A stretch of DNA of 64,000 nucleotides from Caballeronia jiangsuensis (GTDB taxonomy: Bacteria > Pseudomonadota > Gammaproteobacteria > Burkholderiales > Burkholderiaceae): the NCBI GenBank assembly GCA_000648925.1, contig JFHF01000037.1:18977-82976 (forward strand). The letters run 5' to 3'. The notes below the pieces were generated by a model that did not search any database, had not been told where the DNA came from, and saw only the letters and a list, made by a program, of their open reading frames with translations. Made by a program: the position numbers and the translations under genes. This document shows positions 17,301-25,340 of this stretch, piece by piece. Within the stretch, counting starts at the first letter, position 1. Each line of letters opens with the position of its first letter.

Positions 17301-19061
17301 GTCCTTGAAGTCGAGCACGGGCTGCGACACTTCGAGGCGCATCGTCGGGTTGATGTTGGTCGTGTCGAGCAGGTTCGGCTTCGGTCCGATGAACGAGTTC
17401 AGCGACATCACCATGTTCTCGCGGATCGGGTCGATCGGCGGGTTCGTCACTTGCGCGAACAACTGCTTGAAGTAGTTGTAGAGCGTCTTGCTCTTGTTGG
17501 ACATGACCGCGAGCGGCGAGTCGTTGCCCATCGAGCCGACGGCCTCTTCGCCCGACTGCGCCATCGGCGCCATCAGGAACTTGAGGTCCTCCTGCGTGTA
17601 GCCGAACGCCTGCTGGCGATCGAGCAGCGCGGCGGCTTCGCGGCGTTGCGTTTCGACGTCTTCGGCCTTCGGCTCGATTTCGTCGAGCTTGATGCGCACG
17701 GCGTCGATCCAGCTCTTGTACGGCTTCGCGTTGGACAGGTTGTCCTTGAGCTCCTTGTCCTCGATGATGCGGCCCTGCTCCATGTCGATCAGGAACATCT
17801 TGCCCGGCTGCAGACGCCACTTCTTGACGATCTTCGATTCGGGAATGGGCAGCACGCCGGACTCCGACGCGAGGATCACGAGATCGTCGTCGGTGACGAG
17901 ATAGCGCGCCGGACGCAGACCGTTACGGTCCAGCGTCGCGCCGATCTGGCGGCCGTCCGTGAACGCGATCGCGGCGGGACCGTCCCACGGTTCCATCATC
18001 GCGGCGTGGTATTCGTAGAACGCGCGGCGGTTGTCGTCCATCAGTGTGTGCTGTTCCCACGCTTCCGGGATCATCATCATCATCGCGTGGACGAGCGGGT
18101 AGCCGGCCATCACGAGCAGTTCGAGACAGTTGTCGAACGACGCCGTGTCCGACTGGCCCGGATAGATCAGCGGCCAGAGCTTCGGCAGATCGTCGCCGAG
18201 CACGTAGGACGCGATTGCGCCGGTCCGCGCGTTCAGCCAGTTGACGTTGCCCTTCACGGTGTTGATTTCACCGTTGTGCGCGATCATGCGATACGGGTGC
18301 GCGAGTTCCCACGCCGGGAACGTGTTGGTCGAGAAGCGCTGGTGCACGAGCGCGAGCGCCGACACGACACGCTCGTCCTGCAGGTCGCGGTAGTACACGC
18401 CGACCTGACCCGCCAGCAGCAGACCCTTGTAGACGACGGTGCGCGACGACATCGACGGCACGAAGTATTCCTTGCCGTGCTTGAGCTTGAGCGCCTGAAT
18501 GCGATGGCTCGCCGTCTTGCGGATGATGTAGAGCTTGCGCTCGAGCGCGTCCGTCACGACGATGTCCTTGCCGCGGCCGATGAAGATCTGGCGGATCAGC
18601 GGCTCGCTCGCCTTCACGGTCGGCGAAATCGGCATGTTGGAATCGACGGGCACGTCACGCCAGCCGAGCACCACCTGGCCTTCGGCCTTGACCGTGCGCT
18701 CCAGTTCCTGCTCGCACGCGAGACGCGACGCGTGCTCCTTCGGCAGAAAGATCATGCCGACGCCGTACTCGCCAGCCGGCGGCAACGTCACGCCCTGCTT
18801 GGCCATTTCTTCGCGATAGAAGCCGTCCGGCACCTGGATCAGGATGCCGGCGCCGTCGCCCATCAGCGGATCCGCGCCGACCGCGCCACGGTGATCGAGA
18901 TTTTCGAGAATCTTGAGACCCTGCTGAATGATCTCGTGGCTCTTTTTCCCCTTGATATGGGCGACAAAGCCGACGCCGCAGGCGTCATGCTCGTTCGCAG
19001 GGTCATACATGCCCTGCGCGGCGGGAAGCGAACCGGCTGCCGGTTGCTGATGATCGTTCAT
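14358..19061 (-). CDS. gltB: GltB, glutamate synthase large subunit
   Basis: This 1567-residue enzyme converts glutamine and 2-oxoglutarate to two glutamates. The predicted N-terminal nucleophile Cys28 lies in HDACGVGFVAHIKG, so a 27-residue propeptide is expected to be removed. A glutaminase domain, a central domain, the FMN/synthase barrel (GAKPGEGGQLPGHKVS) with the 3Fe-4S motif CHLNTCPVGVATQDP, and the C-terminal beta-helix (GGTVVVLGETGRNFAAGMSGG) follow in order. Length fits the bacterial alpha subunit. A strong promoter and a dyad lie upstream. Confidence 0.97.
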   Translation of the reverse strand: MNDHQQPAAGSLPAAQGMYDPANEHDACGVGFVAHIKGKKSHEIIQQGLKILENLDHRGAVGADPLMGDGAGILIQVPDGFYREEMAKQGVTLPPAGEYGVGMIFLPKEHASRLACEQELERTVKAEGQVVLGWRDVPVDSNMPISPTVKASEPLIRQIFIGRGKDIVVTDALERKLYIIRKTASHRIQALKLKHGKEYFVPSMSSRTVVYKGLLLAGQVGVYYRDLQDERVVSALALVHQRFSTNTFPAWELAHPYRMIAHNGEINTVKGNVNWLNARTGAIASYVLGDDLPKLWPLIYPGQSDTASFDNCLELLVMAGYPLVHAMMMMIPEAWEQHTLMDDNRRAFYEYHAAMMEPWDGPAAIAFTDGRQIGATLDRNGLRPARYLVTDDDLVILASESGVLPIPESKIVKKWRLQPGKMFLIDMEQGRIIEDKELKDNLSNAKPYKSWIDAVRIKLDEIEPKAEDVETQRREAAALLDRQQAFGYTQEDLKFLMAPMAQSGEEAVGSMGNDSPLAVMSNKSKTLYNYFKQLFAQVTNPPIDPIRENMVMSLNSFIGPKPNLLDTTNINPTMRLEVSQPVLDFKDIAKIRAIDKYTGGKFSSYELNICYPVAWGKEGIEARIASLCAEAVDAVKSGYNILIVSDRKMDRDNVGIPALLATSAIHSHLVAHGLRTSTGLVVETGSARETHHFALLAGYGAEAVHPYLALETLANMADGLKGDLSADKVIYNFTKAVGKGLLKVMSKMGISTYMSYTGAQIFEGVGLSSELVEKYFRGTATKVGGIGLFEVAEEAIHLHRDAFGDNPVLANMLDAGGEYAYRVRGEEHMWTPDAIAKLQHSARSNSYQTYKEYAHIINDQTKRHMTFRGLFEFKVEPTKAIPLDEVESAKDIVKRFATGAMSLGSISTEAHATLAVAMNRIGGKSNTGEGGEDETRYRNELRGIPIKNGDTLQSIIGKEVVSDIPLKDGDSLRSKIKQVASGRFGVTAEYLSSADQIQIKMAQGAKPGEGGQLPGHKVSEYIGKLRYSVPGVGLISPPPHHDIYSIEDLAQLIHDLKNVNSASSISVKLVSEVGVGTVAAGVAKAKADHVVIAGHDGGTGASPLSSLKHAGTPWELGLAETQQTLVLNRLRGRIRVQADGQMKTGRDVVIGALLGADEFGFATAPLVVEGCIMMRKCHLNTCPVGVATQDPVLRAKFSGQPEHVVNFFFFVAEEVREIMAQFGIRKFDDLIGRVDLLDMKKGIEHWKAKGLDFSRIFYQVPVGEDVARKHVDVQDHGLDKALDHVLIEKSKAAIEKGEHVSFIQPVRNVNRTVGAMLSGLIAKKHGHDGLPDDSIHIQLKGTAGQSFGAFLAKGVTLDLVGDGNDYVGKGLSGGRIIIRPTNDFRGKSEENIICGNTVMYGAIEGESYFRGVAGERFCVRNSGATAVVEGTGDHGCEYMTGGTVVVLGETGRNFAAGMSGGIAFVYDPDGTFAGKCNKSMVALDPVLQQAEQERTVDRALWHTGKTDEALLKGLIERHFQFTGSPRAKSLLENWDSARRQFVKVFPTEYKRALTELGAKKSKDAIAA

Positions 19062-19203
19062 GGGGACACCGTCTCTACTGTGAGGGGCCGACTCGGCCGT
19101 TGAACCATTTTCTTGTCGCTTGCGACCGTTTTTTCAACTTGGAAAGCGTCACGAAGCACGGTCGTGCGCGGCACGCTGCACCGCGGCAATCGCCGGAAAT
19201 CGA

Positions 19204-19233
19204 AATATACGCGACGAATCAAAAAGATGGCAA
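19204..19233 (-). promoter_or_regulatory. Probable sigma70-type promoter of gltBD
   Basis: The minus strand has TTGCCA (19228-19233), an 18-base spacer and TATATT (19204-19209), each 5/6 to consensus. It lies about 145 bases before the gltB start. Confidence 0.6.
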
Positions 19234-19248
19234 ATAAAACTTGATGAT

Positions 19249-19274
19249 ATGGCACCAATTATCGATATGGTGCA
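19249..19274 (-). promoter_or_regulatory. Dyad upstream of the gltB -35, possible activator site
   Basis: GCACCA and TGGTGC half-sites flank the palindrome TATCGATA; one side has two extra bases. It starts about 16 bases upstream of the -35, where a LysR-type or similar activator could bind. The half-sites resemble NtrC half-sites, but the spacing does not fit NtrC. Confidence 0.35.
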
Positions 19275-19319
19275 AACACGCACCGATATATTAGGGGCGC
19301 ATCACTGTTGACGAAAAAG

Positions 19320-19353
19320 AAACGGCGATCCCCGAAATTTCGAGACGCCGTTT
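19320..19353 (-). terminator. Terminator after the REP-associated transposase homologue
   Basis: The minus strand has AAACGGCG and CGCCGTTT around a loop containing CGAAATTTCG, followed by CTTTTT. It separates this gene from the gltB promoter. Confidence 0.65.
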
Positions 19354-19385
19354 CATTTCTGCTTCAGGTTTGCCGTGGCGCGCCG

Positions 19386-20093
19386 TTATTGGGTTTGTGG
19401 GGTTTCGCGGATCTTGCGCGGACGTCCGCGCGGCAGCGGCGACACCCGTCGGTTGGCAGCATGCGATGCCCATTCGCGATAGGCATCGCTGCCCAGCACC
19501 CAGCCTTTGAGTGTCGCTTGCAGGAGACGGTTGGCTTCGCGCTCGTCGAGCGGTTGCTCGCACAATTCCTTATAGGCGTGCTGGCGTTCGAACGGCGTGT
19601 TGCCGAGCGACCAGAAGAGCGGGTGGTCGGTGATCAGCCCATCCAGGGTGAGCCCGATGTGATGACGGAAGCTGGACCACTTGTAGTCCTGCGGCGCCGC
19701 GACGAGTTGCGCGCGCACTGGCGCCATTTCGACGACACGTGTGGCGAGCAAAAAGTAACGTTCGCCCTCGATGACCGTGGCACGATAGCGGCCTTCCCAC
19801 AGAGTGCCGCGTCGCGTGTAACGGCGATTGAAGTGCGCTACGTAACGACGTCCTACTGCCTGCATCGCTTTGGGCAAGCTGGACTCGTCGCGAGGCGTGA
19901 CGAGCAGATGCACCGCTTGCGGCATCAGCGCGTAGGCGTGGATGGAAAGGTGATGATCACGTGAAGCAGTCCTCAAGCAGTCGATGAAGAGCTCGTAGTC
20001 CTGGTCGTCGACGAAGGCGGGTTGTTGGTCGAGACCACGCAGGATGACATGCTGCGGCTGTTCGGGAACGTAGAGTCGTGCAAGCCGTGCCAT
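19386..20093 (-). CDS. REP-associated tyrosine transposase (RAYT/Y1_Tnp) homologue, probably inactive as a nuclease
   Basis: This 235-residue protein has the Y1-transposase fold: 'PQHVILRGLDQQPAFVDDQD', 'RRGTLWEGRYRATVIEGERY' and 'DYKWSSFRHH'. In active family members the HUH motif reads H-x-H; here it is A60-V-H62 (in MPQAVHLLVTP). The Tyr of the 'Y-I-x-x-N-P-V' helix is replaced by Val (RVVEMAPVRA, residues 119-128). Both catalytic elements are therefore degenerate. The C-terminus carries RGRPRK (222-227), an AT-hook-like core. There are no terminal repeats or target duplication. It looks like a fixed, domesticated DNA-binding protein upstream of gltB. Confidence 0.85.
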   Translation of the reverse strand: MARLARLYVPEQPQHVILRGLDQQPAFVDDQDYELFIDCLRTASRDHHLSIHAYALMPQAVHLLVTPRDESSLPKAMQAVGRRYVAHFNRRYTRRGTLWEGRYRATVIEGERYFLLATRVVEMAPVRAQLVAAPQDYKWSSFRHHIGLTLDGLITDHPLFWSLGNTPFERQHAYKELCEQPLDEREANRLLQATLKGWVLGSDAYREWASHAANRRVSPLPRGRPRKIRETPQTQ

Positions 20094-20298
20094 TCTGGAT
20101 ATTCCGTTGGTCGCATTTGTGTTACCCCAATCGGGGGCCTTTCGGAGCCGTTACGGTAGCGCGGACAAACACATGCAAGTGCCGTGCAACGAGGCCCCAA
20201 AGCCGCTCTTTGCCCTAGGGAAAATGCTCTACGGCATCGCTATGGTTAATGTGAAATGTTGTGTTCATAATGAGCGTGCTTTTTTGGAGGAGCACAAA
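20094..20298. other. Intergenic region between the RAYT homologue and ompW
   Basis: It holds divergent promoters in principle. On the plus strand a CATAAT near 20270 could be the ompW -10, without a good -35. GGAGGAG at 20286-20292 is the ompW ribosome-binding site. I see no clear REP palindrome beside the RAYT homologue. Confidence 0.4.
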
Positions 20299-21024
20299 TT
20301 GAAAATAAAACAAGTCATCACGGGGATCGCGGCATTAGCGTGTGTGTCTACCGCGGCACATGCGCAATCTGCTGGGTCCTTCTATGCAACAGCAGGCTGG
20401 TTTCACTTTGCCCCGCAAGACAGCAGTGGTCCGCTCAAAGAAACCAGTGTAGGCGGATCTCCGGTCAATATCGATGTTCCCGGCACCGGCGCCGGCATTT
20501 CGAGCGCTGACACGGCCGGCTTCACATTCGGCTACTTCGCTACCGACCACATCGCAGCGGAACTCGAAATGGGCGTGCCGCCCACGTTCGATCTCGAAGG
20601 CACAGGCAGCTTCTCGCAGTACGGCAAGCTCGGTAGCGCGAAGCAATGGAGCCCGACGCTGCTGTTCAAATACTTCTTCAATGCTCCTACGGCGAAGTTC
20701 CGTCCGTTCGTCGGTCTTGGTGTGACGCGCACCTGGTTCACCGACGCCCAGATCACGAATCAGCAATTCGAAGGCTCCGTCCTGCATGGTCCGACCACAG
20801 TCGACACGGATAGTTCGTGGGCGCCCGTGTTTAACGTCGGTGCGACTTACAATTTCACAGAACACTGGTTTGCCGGATTTTCGGTGTCGTTCATTCCTTT
20901 GAAGGCCACGGCAAAGCTGAACACGCAGGCTCAAACGCCTGTCGGCACGCTCAATGTCCAGTCGCAAGCGAAAATCACGCTCAACCCGATCGTCACATAT
21001 TTGCGCGTTGGCTATCGTTTCTAA
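20299..21024 (+). CDS. ompW: OmpW family outer-membrane protein
   Basis: This 241-residue protein forms a small eight-stranded beta-barrel. It has a signal peptide (LKIKQVITGIAALACVSTA, cleavage near AHA-Q), OmpW family segments (FATDHIAAELEMGVPPTFDL, LLFKYFFN, FRPFVGLGVT) and a C-terminal RF as in outer-membrane proteins. The start is TTG at 20299, chosen because GGAGGAG lies six bases before it and the signal peptide follows directly; there is no suitable ATG. A terminator follows. Confidence 0.92.
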   Translation: MKIKQVITGIAALACVSTAAHAQSAGSFYATAGWFHFAPQDSSGPLKETSVGGSPVNIDVPGTGAGISSADTAGFTFGYFATDHIAAELEMGVPPTFDLEGTGSFSQYGKLGSAKQWSPTLLFKYFFNAPTAKFRPFVGLGVTRTWFTDAQITNQQFEGSVLHGPTTVDTDSSWAPVFNVGATYNFTEHWFAGFSVSFIPLKATAKLNTQAQTPVGTLNVQSQAKITLNPIVTYLRVGYRF

Positions 21025-21081
21025 AGTCAAACTGCGCATCGGCATGTAACGTCGATATAAGCGTGATTGTTGAAAAGAAAG

Positions 21082-21118
21082 AAAACGCCGGCATGATTAA
21101 CTCGTGTCGGCGTTTTGT
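21082..21118 (+). terminator. Rho-independent terminator of ompW
   Basis: The stem AAAACGCCGGCA with TGTCGGCGTTTT has one G-T pair, and is followed by GTTTTG, about 60 bases after the stop. Confidence 0.8.
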
Positions 21119-21317
21119 TTTGCGCGTGCTTGTAAATGTGACCTTCGATTGAAGAAATCGCATGCAGTTCTTACGTGTGAACGCGAGCGCAAGATCGATC
21201 ACGGTCGCGCTTACCGATGCGTTGCGCAACGTCGAGGCACCGGCATCGAATTTGCTGCATGATGAGTTTCCCGCCATCTCGGGCGGGCTATCCACGACTC
21301 ATCCATCGGAGCGATCT

Positions 21318-21695
21318 ATGAACGCACTGCCTAATACGCGAGACGCCATCGGAGATTCATGGAGCACGACGAGCCGCCGCGCACGCCGCATGGCGCGCCA
21401 TGGCCGTGAAGCGGCCGAGGATATCGGCTCGGAACTCCGCACGCTTCTCAGCGAACTCGAAAGCACGCTGTCCGAAGGCACCTCAGCCGATGCCGCTGCG
21501 TTGCGCGCGCAGATCAGCGAACGTCTCGACAATGCCCGTGCACGTCTGAACGATACCCACGCGGCACTCCGCGAGCGCGCCGGCGCTGCGTTTGGAGACG
21601 CGGACGCCTATCTTCACGAAAAGCCCTGGCAGACGATCGCGCTCGTCGGCGGGTTGGCGCTTGTCGCGGGCGTGTTGCTCGCGCGTGTGCGCTGA
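21318..21695 (+). CDS. DUF883 family protein (ElaB/YgaM/YqjD type), membrane-anchored
   Basis: This 125-residue protein has a charged helical body (residues about 20-95) and one C-terminal transmembrane helix (IALVGGLALVAGVLLARVR). Members of this family are tail-anchored inner-membrane proteins, and E. coli YqjD binds ribosomes in stationary phase. The ATG at 21318 follows GGAG. An upstream in-frame ATG at 21162 has no family sequence. It lies alone between ompW and the convergent ugpQ. Confidence 0.82.
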   Translation: MNALPNTRDAIGDSWSTTSRRARRMARHGREAAEDIGSELRTLLSELESTLSEGTSADAAALRAQISERLDNARARLNDTHAALRERAGAAFGDADAYLHEKPWQTIALVGGLALVAGVLLARVR

Positions 21696-21699
21696 CGTT

Positions 21700-22455
21700 T
21701 CAGTCGGACGACGCTTCCAGAAAATCCGCGCCAATGATGTCGATGCGATCCGTACAGATCGCGTCGACGCCCCATTGCGCGAGCAGACGCGCGCGCGCCG
21801 GATCGTTCACCGTGTAGGCGAGGATGCGCAAGCCTGCATCCTTGATTTGCTCGACGAGCGTTTCATCGAGCGCGCGATGATTCGCGTGCAGCGACACGCA
21901 CGATAGCGCCGAAGTCTGCGCGCGCCAGTTTTCCGGAACGCGCTCATACAGCATGCCGCGCGGCAGATTCGGTGCGACATCGCGTGCGGCTTCGAGTGCC
22001 GCGTATGAAAACGATGACAACAGCGGCGCAGTTTCGGCATCCGCCCACAAACGCGCCGCCTCGCGCGCGACGAGCACGCCTGTTTCCACGTCGCGCCCCT
22101 GACTCGGCTTGATCTCGATGTTCGCGGCAAGGCCAAGCTTCGCGCATCGTTCATACACTTGCGCGAGTGTCGGCATGTGCGCATCGGCGAACTCGGCGCT
22201 GAACCATGTGCCCGCATCGAGCGCGCGCAGTTGCGCGTAGGTCATCGCTTTCGCCGCGCCGCGCCCGTTCGACGTGCGGTCCACCGCGTCGTCGTGCAGC
22301 AGGAAGACGATATCGTCGGCGGAGACTTTCGCGTCGAATTCGATCATCTTGTGACCGAAGCGCGCGCCCACGTCGATCGCCTCCAGCGTGTTCTCCGGCG
22401 CGAGCTTGCCGCCGCCGCGATGCGCGACGATCGCGGGATAGGGCCAGGTTCTCAT
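21700..22455 (-). CDS. ugpQ: UgpQ, glycerophosphodiester phosphodiesterase
   Basis: This 251-residue cytosolic enzyme cleaves glycerophosphodiesters to glycerol-3-phosphate and alcohols. The catalytic motif IVAHRGGGKLAPENT begins at residue 9, with FDAKVSADDIVFLLHDD and the 'IEIKPSQG' motif after it. Length matches E. coli UgpQ (247). It is the last gene of ugpBAECQ, 14 bases after ugpC. The start MRTWPYPAIVAHRG was chosen by family alignment. Confidence 0.93.
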   Translation of the reverse strand: MRTWPYPAIVAHRGGGKLAPENTLEAIDVGARFGHKMIEFDAKVSADDIVFLLHDDAVDRTSNGRGAAKAMTYAQLRALDAGTWFSAEFADAHMPTLAQVYERCAKLGLAANIEIKPSQGRDVETGVLVAREAARLWADAETAPLLSSFSYAALEAARDVAPNLPRGMLYERVPENWRAQTSALSCVSLHANHRALDETLVEQIKDAGLRILAYTVNDPARARLLAQWGVDAICTDRIDIIGADFLEASSD

Positions 22456-22469
22456 CGCGTGTGCTCCAT

Positions 22470-23546
22470 TCAATTGGTGCGAAGTCCCGACGCCGGATCG
22501 AAGAAATGCAGATGCCGCGCGGGCAGCGACACGCTGAGCCGCTCGCCGCGCTGCGGACGATGCTCGTGCGGCAAGCGCGCCGCCACGTCGTGCTTGCCCC
22601 ATTTGCCGTGGGCGAGATTGTCCGCGCCGAGCAGTTCGGCCGAATCGACTTCGAGCGTCGCGCTCGGTGCATCGACGTTGCCGGGCGTCATATGCTCCGG
22701 ACGAATGCCGACGATCCACTCGCGTCCATGCATCGCGCTATTCACATTGGATACGGGCAATGCAGGTCCGTCGCCTGCAACGATAAAAGTCGCGCCGTCT
22801 TCGGACAGCTTGCCTCCCAGCAGATTCATCGCCGGCGAGCCGATGAAGCTCGCGACGAATACCGTCGCCGGCCGCTCGTACACTTCAGTCGGCGCGCCGA
22901 TCTGCTCGGCGTGGCCCTTGTTCATCACGATGACGCGCTGCGCGAGCGTCATGGCTTCGATCTGGTCATGCGTGACATACAGGCTTGTGGTCGCGAGCCG
23001 CGCGTGCAGGCGCTGAATTTCGAGGCGCATCTGCACACGCAGTTTGGCGTCGAGATTCGAAAGCGGTTCGTCGAATAGAAACACCGCCGGCTCGCGCACG
23101 ATCGCGCGGCCCATCGCGACGCGCTGCCGCTGCCCGCCCGACAGTTCGCGCGGCTTGCGCGCGAGCAGATGTTCGAGCTCCAGTATGCGCGCGGCATTGG
23201 AGACGCGGGCCTCGATGGTCTTCCGGTCCGCGCCGCCGATCTTCAGCGCATACGCCATATTCTGCGCGACGCTCATGTGCGGATAAAGTGCGTAGTTCTG
23301 AAAGACCATCGCGATATCGCGATCCTTCGGCTCCAGTTTGTTCACGACCTTGCCGCCAATTTCGATCGCGCCTTCCGACACACTCTCGAGTCCCGCGACC
23401 ATGCGCAGCAGCGTCGATTTTCCGCAACCGGACGGGCCGACCATCACGACGAACTCGCCGTCCTCGACCGCGACATCGATGCCGTGAAGCACGTAATTCG
23501 AGCCGTCGTACGTTTTCTTTACGCCTTTGAGATTCAATGCGGCCAT
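22470..23546 (-). CDS. ugpC: UgpC, sn-glycerol-3-phosphate ABC transporter ATPase
   Basis: This 358-residue ATPase has an N-terminal nucleotide-binding domain and a C-terminal TOBE domain of the MalK type. Walker A is GPSGCGKST, the signature is LSGGQRQRVAMGRAI and Walker B is VFLFDEPLSNLD. It powers uptake of glycerol-3-phosphate and glycerophosphodiesters with UgpA and UgpE. Gene order and neighbours fix the substrate better than the sequence alone. Confidence 0.93.
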   Translation of the reverse strand: MAALNLKGVKKTYDGSNYVLHGIDVAVEDGEFVVMVGPSGCGKSTLLRMVAGLESVSEGAIEIGGKVVNKLEPKDRDIAMVFQNYALYPHMSVAQNMAYALKIGGADRKTIEARVSNAARILELEHLLARKPRELSGGQRQRVAMGRAIVREPAVFLFDEPLSNLDAKLRVQMRLEIQRLHARLATTSLYVTHDQIEAMTLAQRVIVMNKGHAEQIGAPTEVYERPATVFVASFIGSPAMNLLGGKLSEDGATFIVAGDGPALPVSNVNSAMHGREWIVGIRPEHMTPGNVDAPSATLEVDSAELLGADNLAHGKWGKHDVAARLPHEHRPQRGERLSVSLPARHLHFFDPASGLRTN

Positions 23547-23562
23547 CGATCAGCCTTCTCCG

Positions 23563-24408
23563 TTATTTCTCTGAGTCCACGAGTCCGCGCACGAACCAGC
23601 GCTGCATCGTCAGCACGACCGCGAGCGGCGGCAGCATCGCGAGCAGCGTCGCCGTCATCACCAGATGCCATTCGGTCGCGGTATCGCCCGACGCGATCAT
23701 GCTCTTGATGCCGACCACCGCCGTCTGCAGCGACACTTCGTTGGTAATGAGAATCGGCCAGAGATACTGATTCCAGCCGTAGATGAACGTGATGACGAAG
23801 AGCGCCGCGATGTTCGTCTTCGAAAGCGGCAGCACGACGTCCCAGAAGAATCGCAGCGGACCCGCGCCGTCGATGCGCGCCGCTTCCATCAGCTCGTCGG
23901 GCAGCGTCATGAAGAACTGGCGGAAGAGAAACGTCGCCGTCGCGGATGCGATCAGCGGCAGCGTCAATCCCGCGTACGTGTTCGACAGATGCATCGACGA
24001 GACGACCTGCACCGTCGGGAAGATGCGCACTTCGACGGGCAGCATCAGCGTGATGAAGATCAGCCAGAACGCGAGATTTTTCAGCGGAAAGCGGAAGAAC
24101 ACGATCGCGTACGCGGAGACGATCGACACCGCGATCTTGCCGATCGAAATCACGAGCGCCATCACGAGGCTGTTCATCAGCATGAGACCGAACGGCGCCG
24201 CCGCATTGCCGCTGCCGTGCGTCCAGATATTCGCGACGTTCTCTAAGAGATGCGTGCTCGGAATCAGCGAGAGCGGCACGCTGAACACTTCCTTCGAATT
24301 CATCGTGGCCGCGCAGAACGCGACGTACACCGGAAACACGATCAGCACGACGCCGAGCAGAAGCACCGCGTGACAGAAGATATCGAAGCCGCGACGGTTT
24401 TCGATCAT
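23563..24408 (-). CDS. ugpE: UgpE, glycerol-3-phosphate transporter permease
   Basis: This 281-residue inner-membrane permease with about six transmembrane segments belongs to the MalG-type family. The EAA motif (LMEAARIDGAGPLRFFWDVV) that docks with the ATPase is present. Length is the same as E. coli UgpE. The ATG overlaps the ugpA stop by four bases (ATGA). Confidence 0.94.
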   Translation of the reverse strand: MIENRRGFDIFCHAVLLLGVVLIVFPVYVAFCAATMNSKEVFSVPLSLIPSTHLLENVANIWTHGSGNAAAPFGLMLMNSLVMALVISIGKIAVSIVSAYAIVFFRFPLKNLAFWLIFITLMLPVEVRIFPTVQVVSSMHLSNTYAGLTLPLIASATATFLFRQFFMTLPDELMEAARIDGAGPLRFFWDVVLPLSKTNIAALFVITFIYGWNQYLWPILITNEVSLQTAVVGIKSMIASGDTATEWHLVMTATLLAMLPPLAVVLTMQRWFVRGLVDSEK

Positions 24409-25289
24409 GAGTATTGCACCCTGCGTTCGACGAAGCGGAACTGGATCACCGTCAACGCGACGACGATCACCATCAGCACGACCGACTGCGCGCCCGAGCT
24501 GCCGATATCGAGTCCCTGAAAGCCTTCCGCGAAGATCTTGTAGATGAGCGTCTTGGTCGATTGCGCGGGGCCGCCGCCGGTGGCGGCATCGATGACCGGG
24601 AAGGTATCGAAGAACGCGTAGACGAGGTTCACGACGAGCAGGAAGAAAGACGTCGGCGACAAGAGCGGCAGCGCGATGCCGAAGAAGCGTCGCACGGGGC
24701 CGGCGCCGTCGATGGCCGCGGCTTCGATCAGCGATTGCGGGATCGCCTGGAGGCCCGCGTAGAAGAACAGGAAGTTGTAGCTGACCTGCTTCCACACCGA
24801 CGCGAGCACGACGAGGAACATCGCCTGCGTGCCATTGAGCGCGTGATTCCAGACGATGCCCTGCTTCGCGAGCGCATACGTCACGAGCCCGATGCTCGGG
24901 TTGAACAGAAACGACCACAGCACGGCGGCGATCGCGGGCGCAACCGCGTACGGCCAGATGAGCAGCGTCTGATATGCCTTCGCGCCGCGCGTCACGCGAT
25001 CGGCGCAGGCGGCGAGCAGCAGCGAGATCACGAGGCCCGACACGGTGACGAGCGAGCAGAAGATCATCGTCGTGTTGAACGACGAGAGATAGAGCGGATC
25101 GGCGAACAACTGCCTGAAGTTCGCCAGCCCGACGAACTCGCTCGACGTGCCGAACGCGTCCTGACTCTGCGTGGCCTGCCAGAGCGCTTCACCGGCCGGC
25201 CACAGAAAGAACAGCGCGGTGATCGCGAGCTGCGGCGCGACGAGCAGATACGGCAAGACGCTCGTATCGAAACGAGACCGTTTTTCCAT
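24405..25289 (-). CDS. ugpA: UgpA, glycerol-3-phosphate transporter permease
   Basis: This 294-residue MalF-type inner-membrane permease has six or so transmembrane segments and an EAA loop (LIEAAAIDGAGPVRRFFGIA). It pairs with UgpE as the membrane channel. It lies 51 bases after ugpB. Confidence 0.94.
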   Translation of the reverse strand: MEKRSRFDTSVLPYLLVAPQLAITALFFLWPAGEALWQATQSQDAFGTSSEFVGLANFRQLFADPLYLSSFNTTMIFCSLVTVSGLVISLLLAACADRVTRGAKAYQTLLIWPYAVAPAIAAVLWSFLFNPSIGLVTYALAKQGIVWNHALNGTQAMFLVVLASVWKQVSYNFLFFYAGLQAIPQSLIEAAAIDGAGPVRRFFGIALPLLSPTSFFLLVVNLVYAFFDTFPVIDAATGGGPAQSTKTLIYKIFAEGFQGLDIGSSGAQSVVLMVIVVALTVIQFRFVERRVQYS

Positions 25290-25340
25290 GCGTTGATGTC
25301 CCGAACGGAAGCGCCCGCGATGAACGCGGGCGCACGCGTT

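Noticed and set aside
14313..19103. A 1596-codon open frame on the plus strand opposite gltB
   Set aside because: It mirrors gltB. In GC-rich coding DNA, the antisense frame in register with third positions stays open by codon bias. The protein is rich in Arg, His, Asp and Val without any family motif.
19249..19274. NtrC binding site upstream of gltB
   Set aside because: NtrC half-sites should be about 5 bases apart, but here the TGCACC and GGTGC elements are more than 10 apart, and no sigma54 promoter (GG-N10-GC) is evident next to it.
20094..20298. REP palindromes belonging to the RAYT homologue
   Set aside because: I found only scattered GGGGCC/GGCCCC words with no paired GTAG-type REP hairpin.
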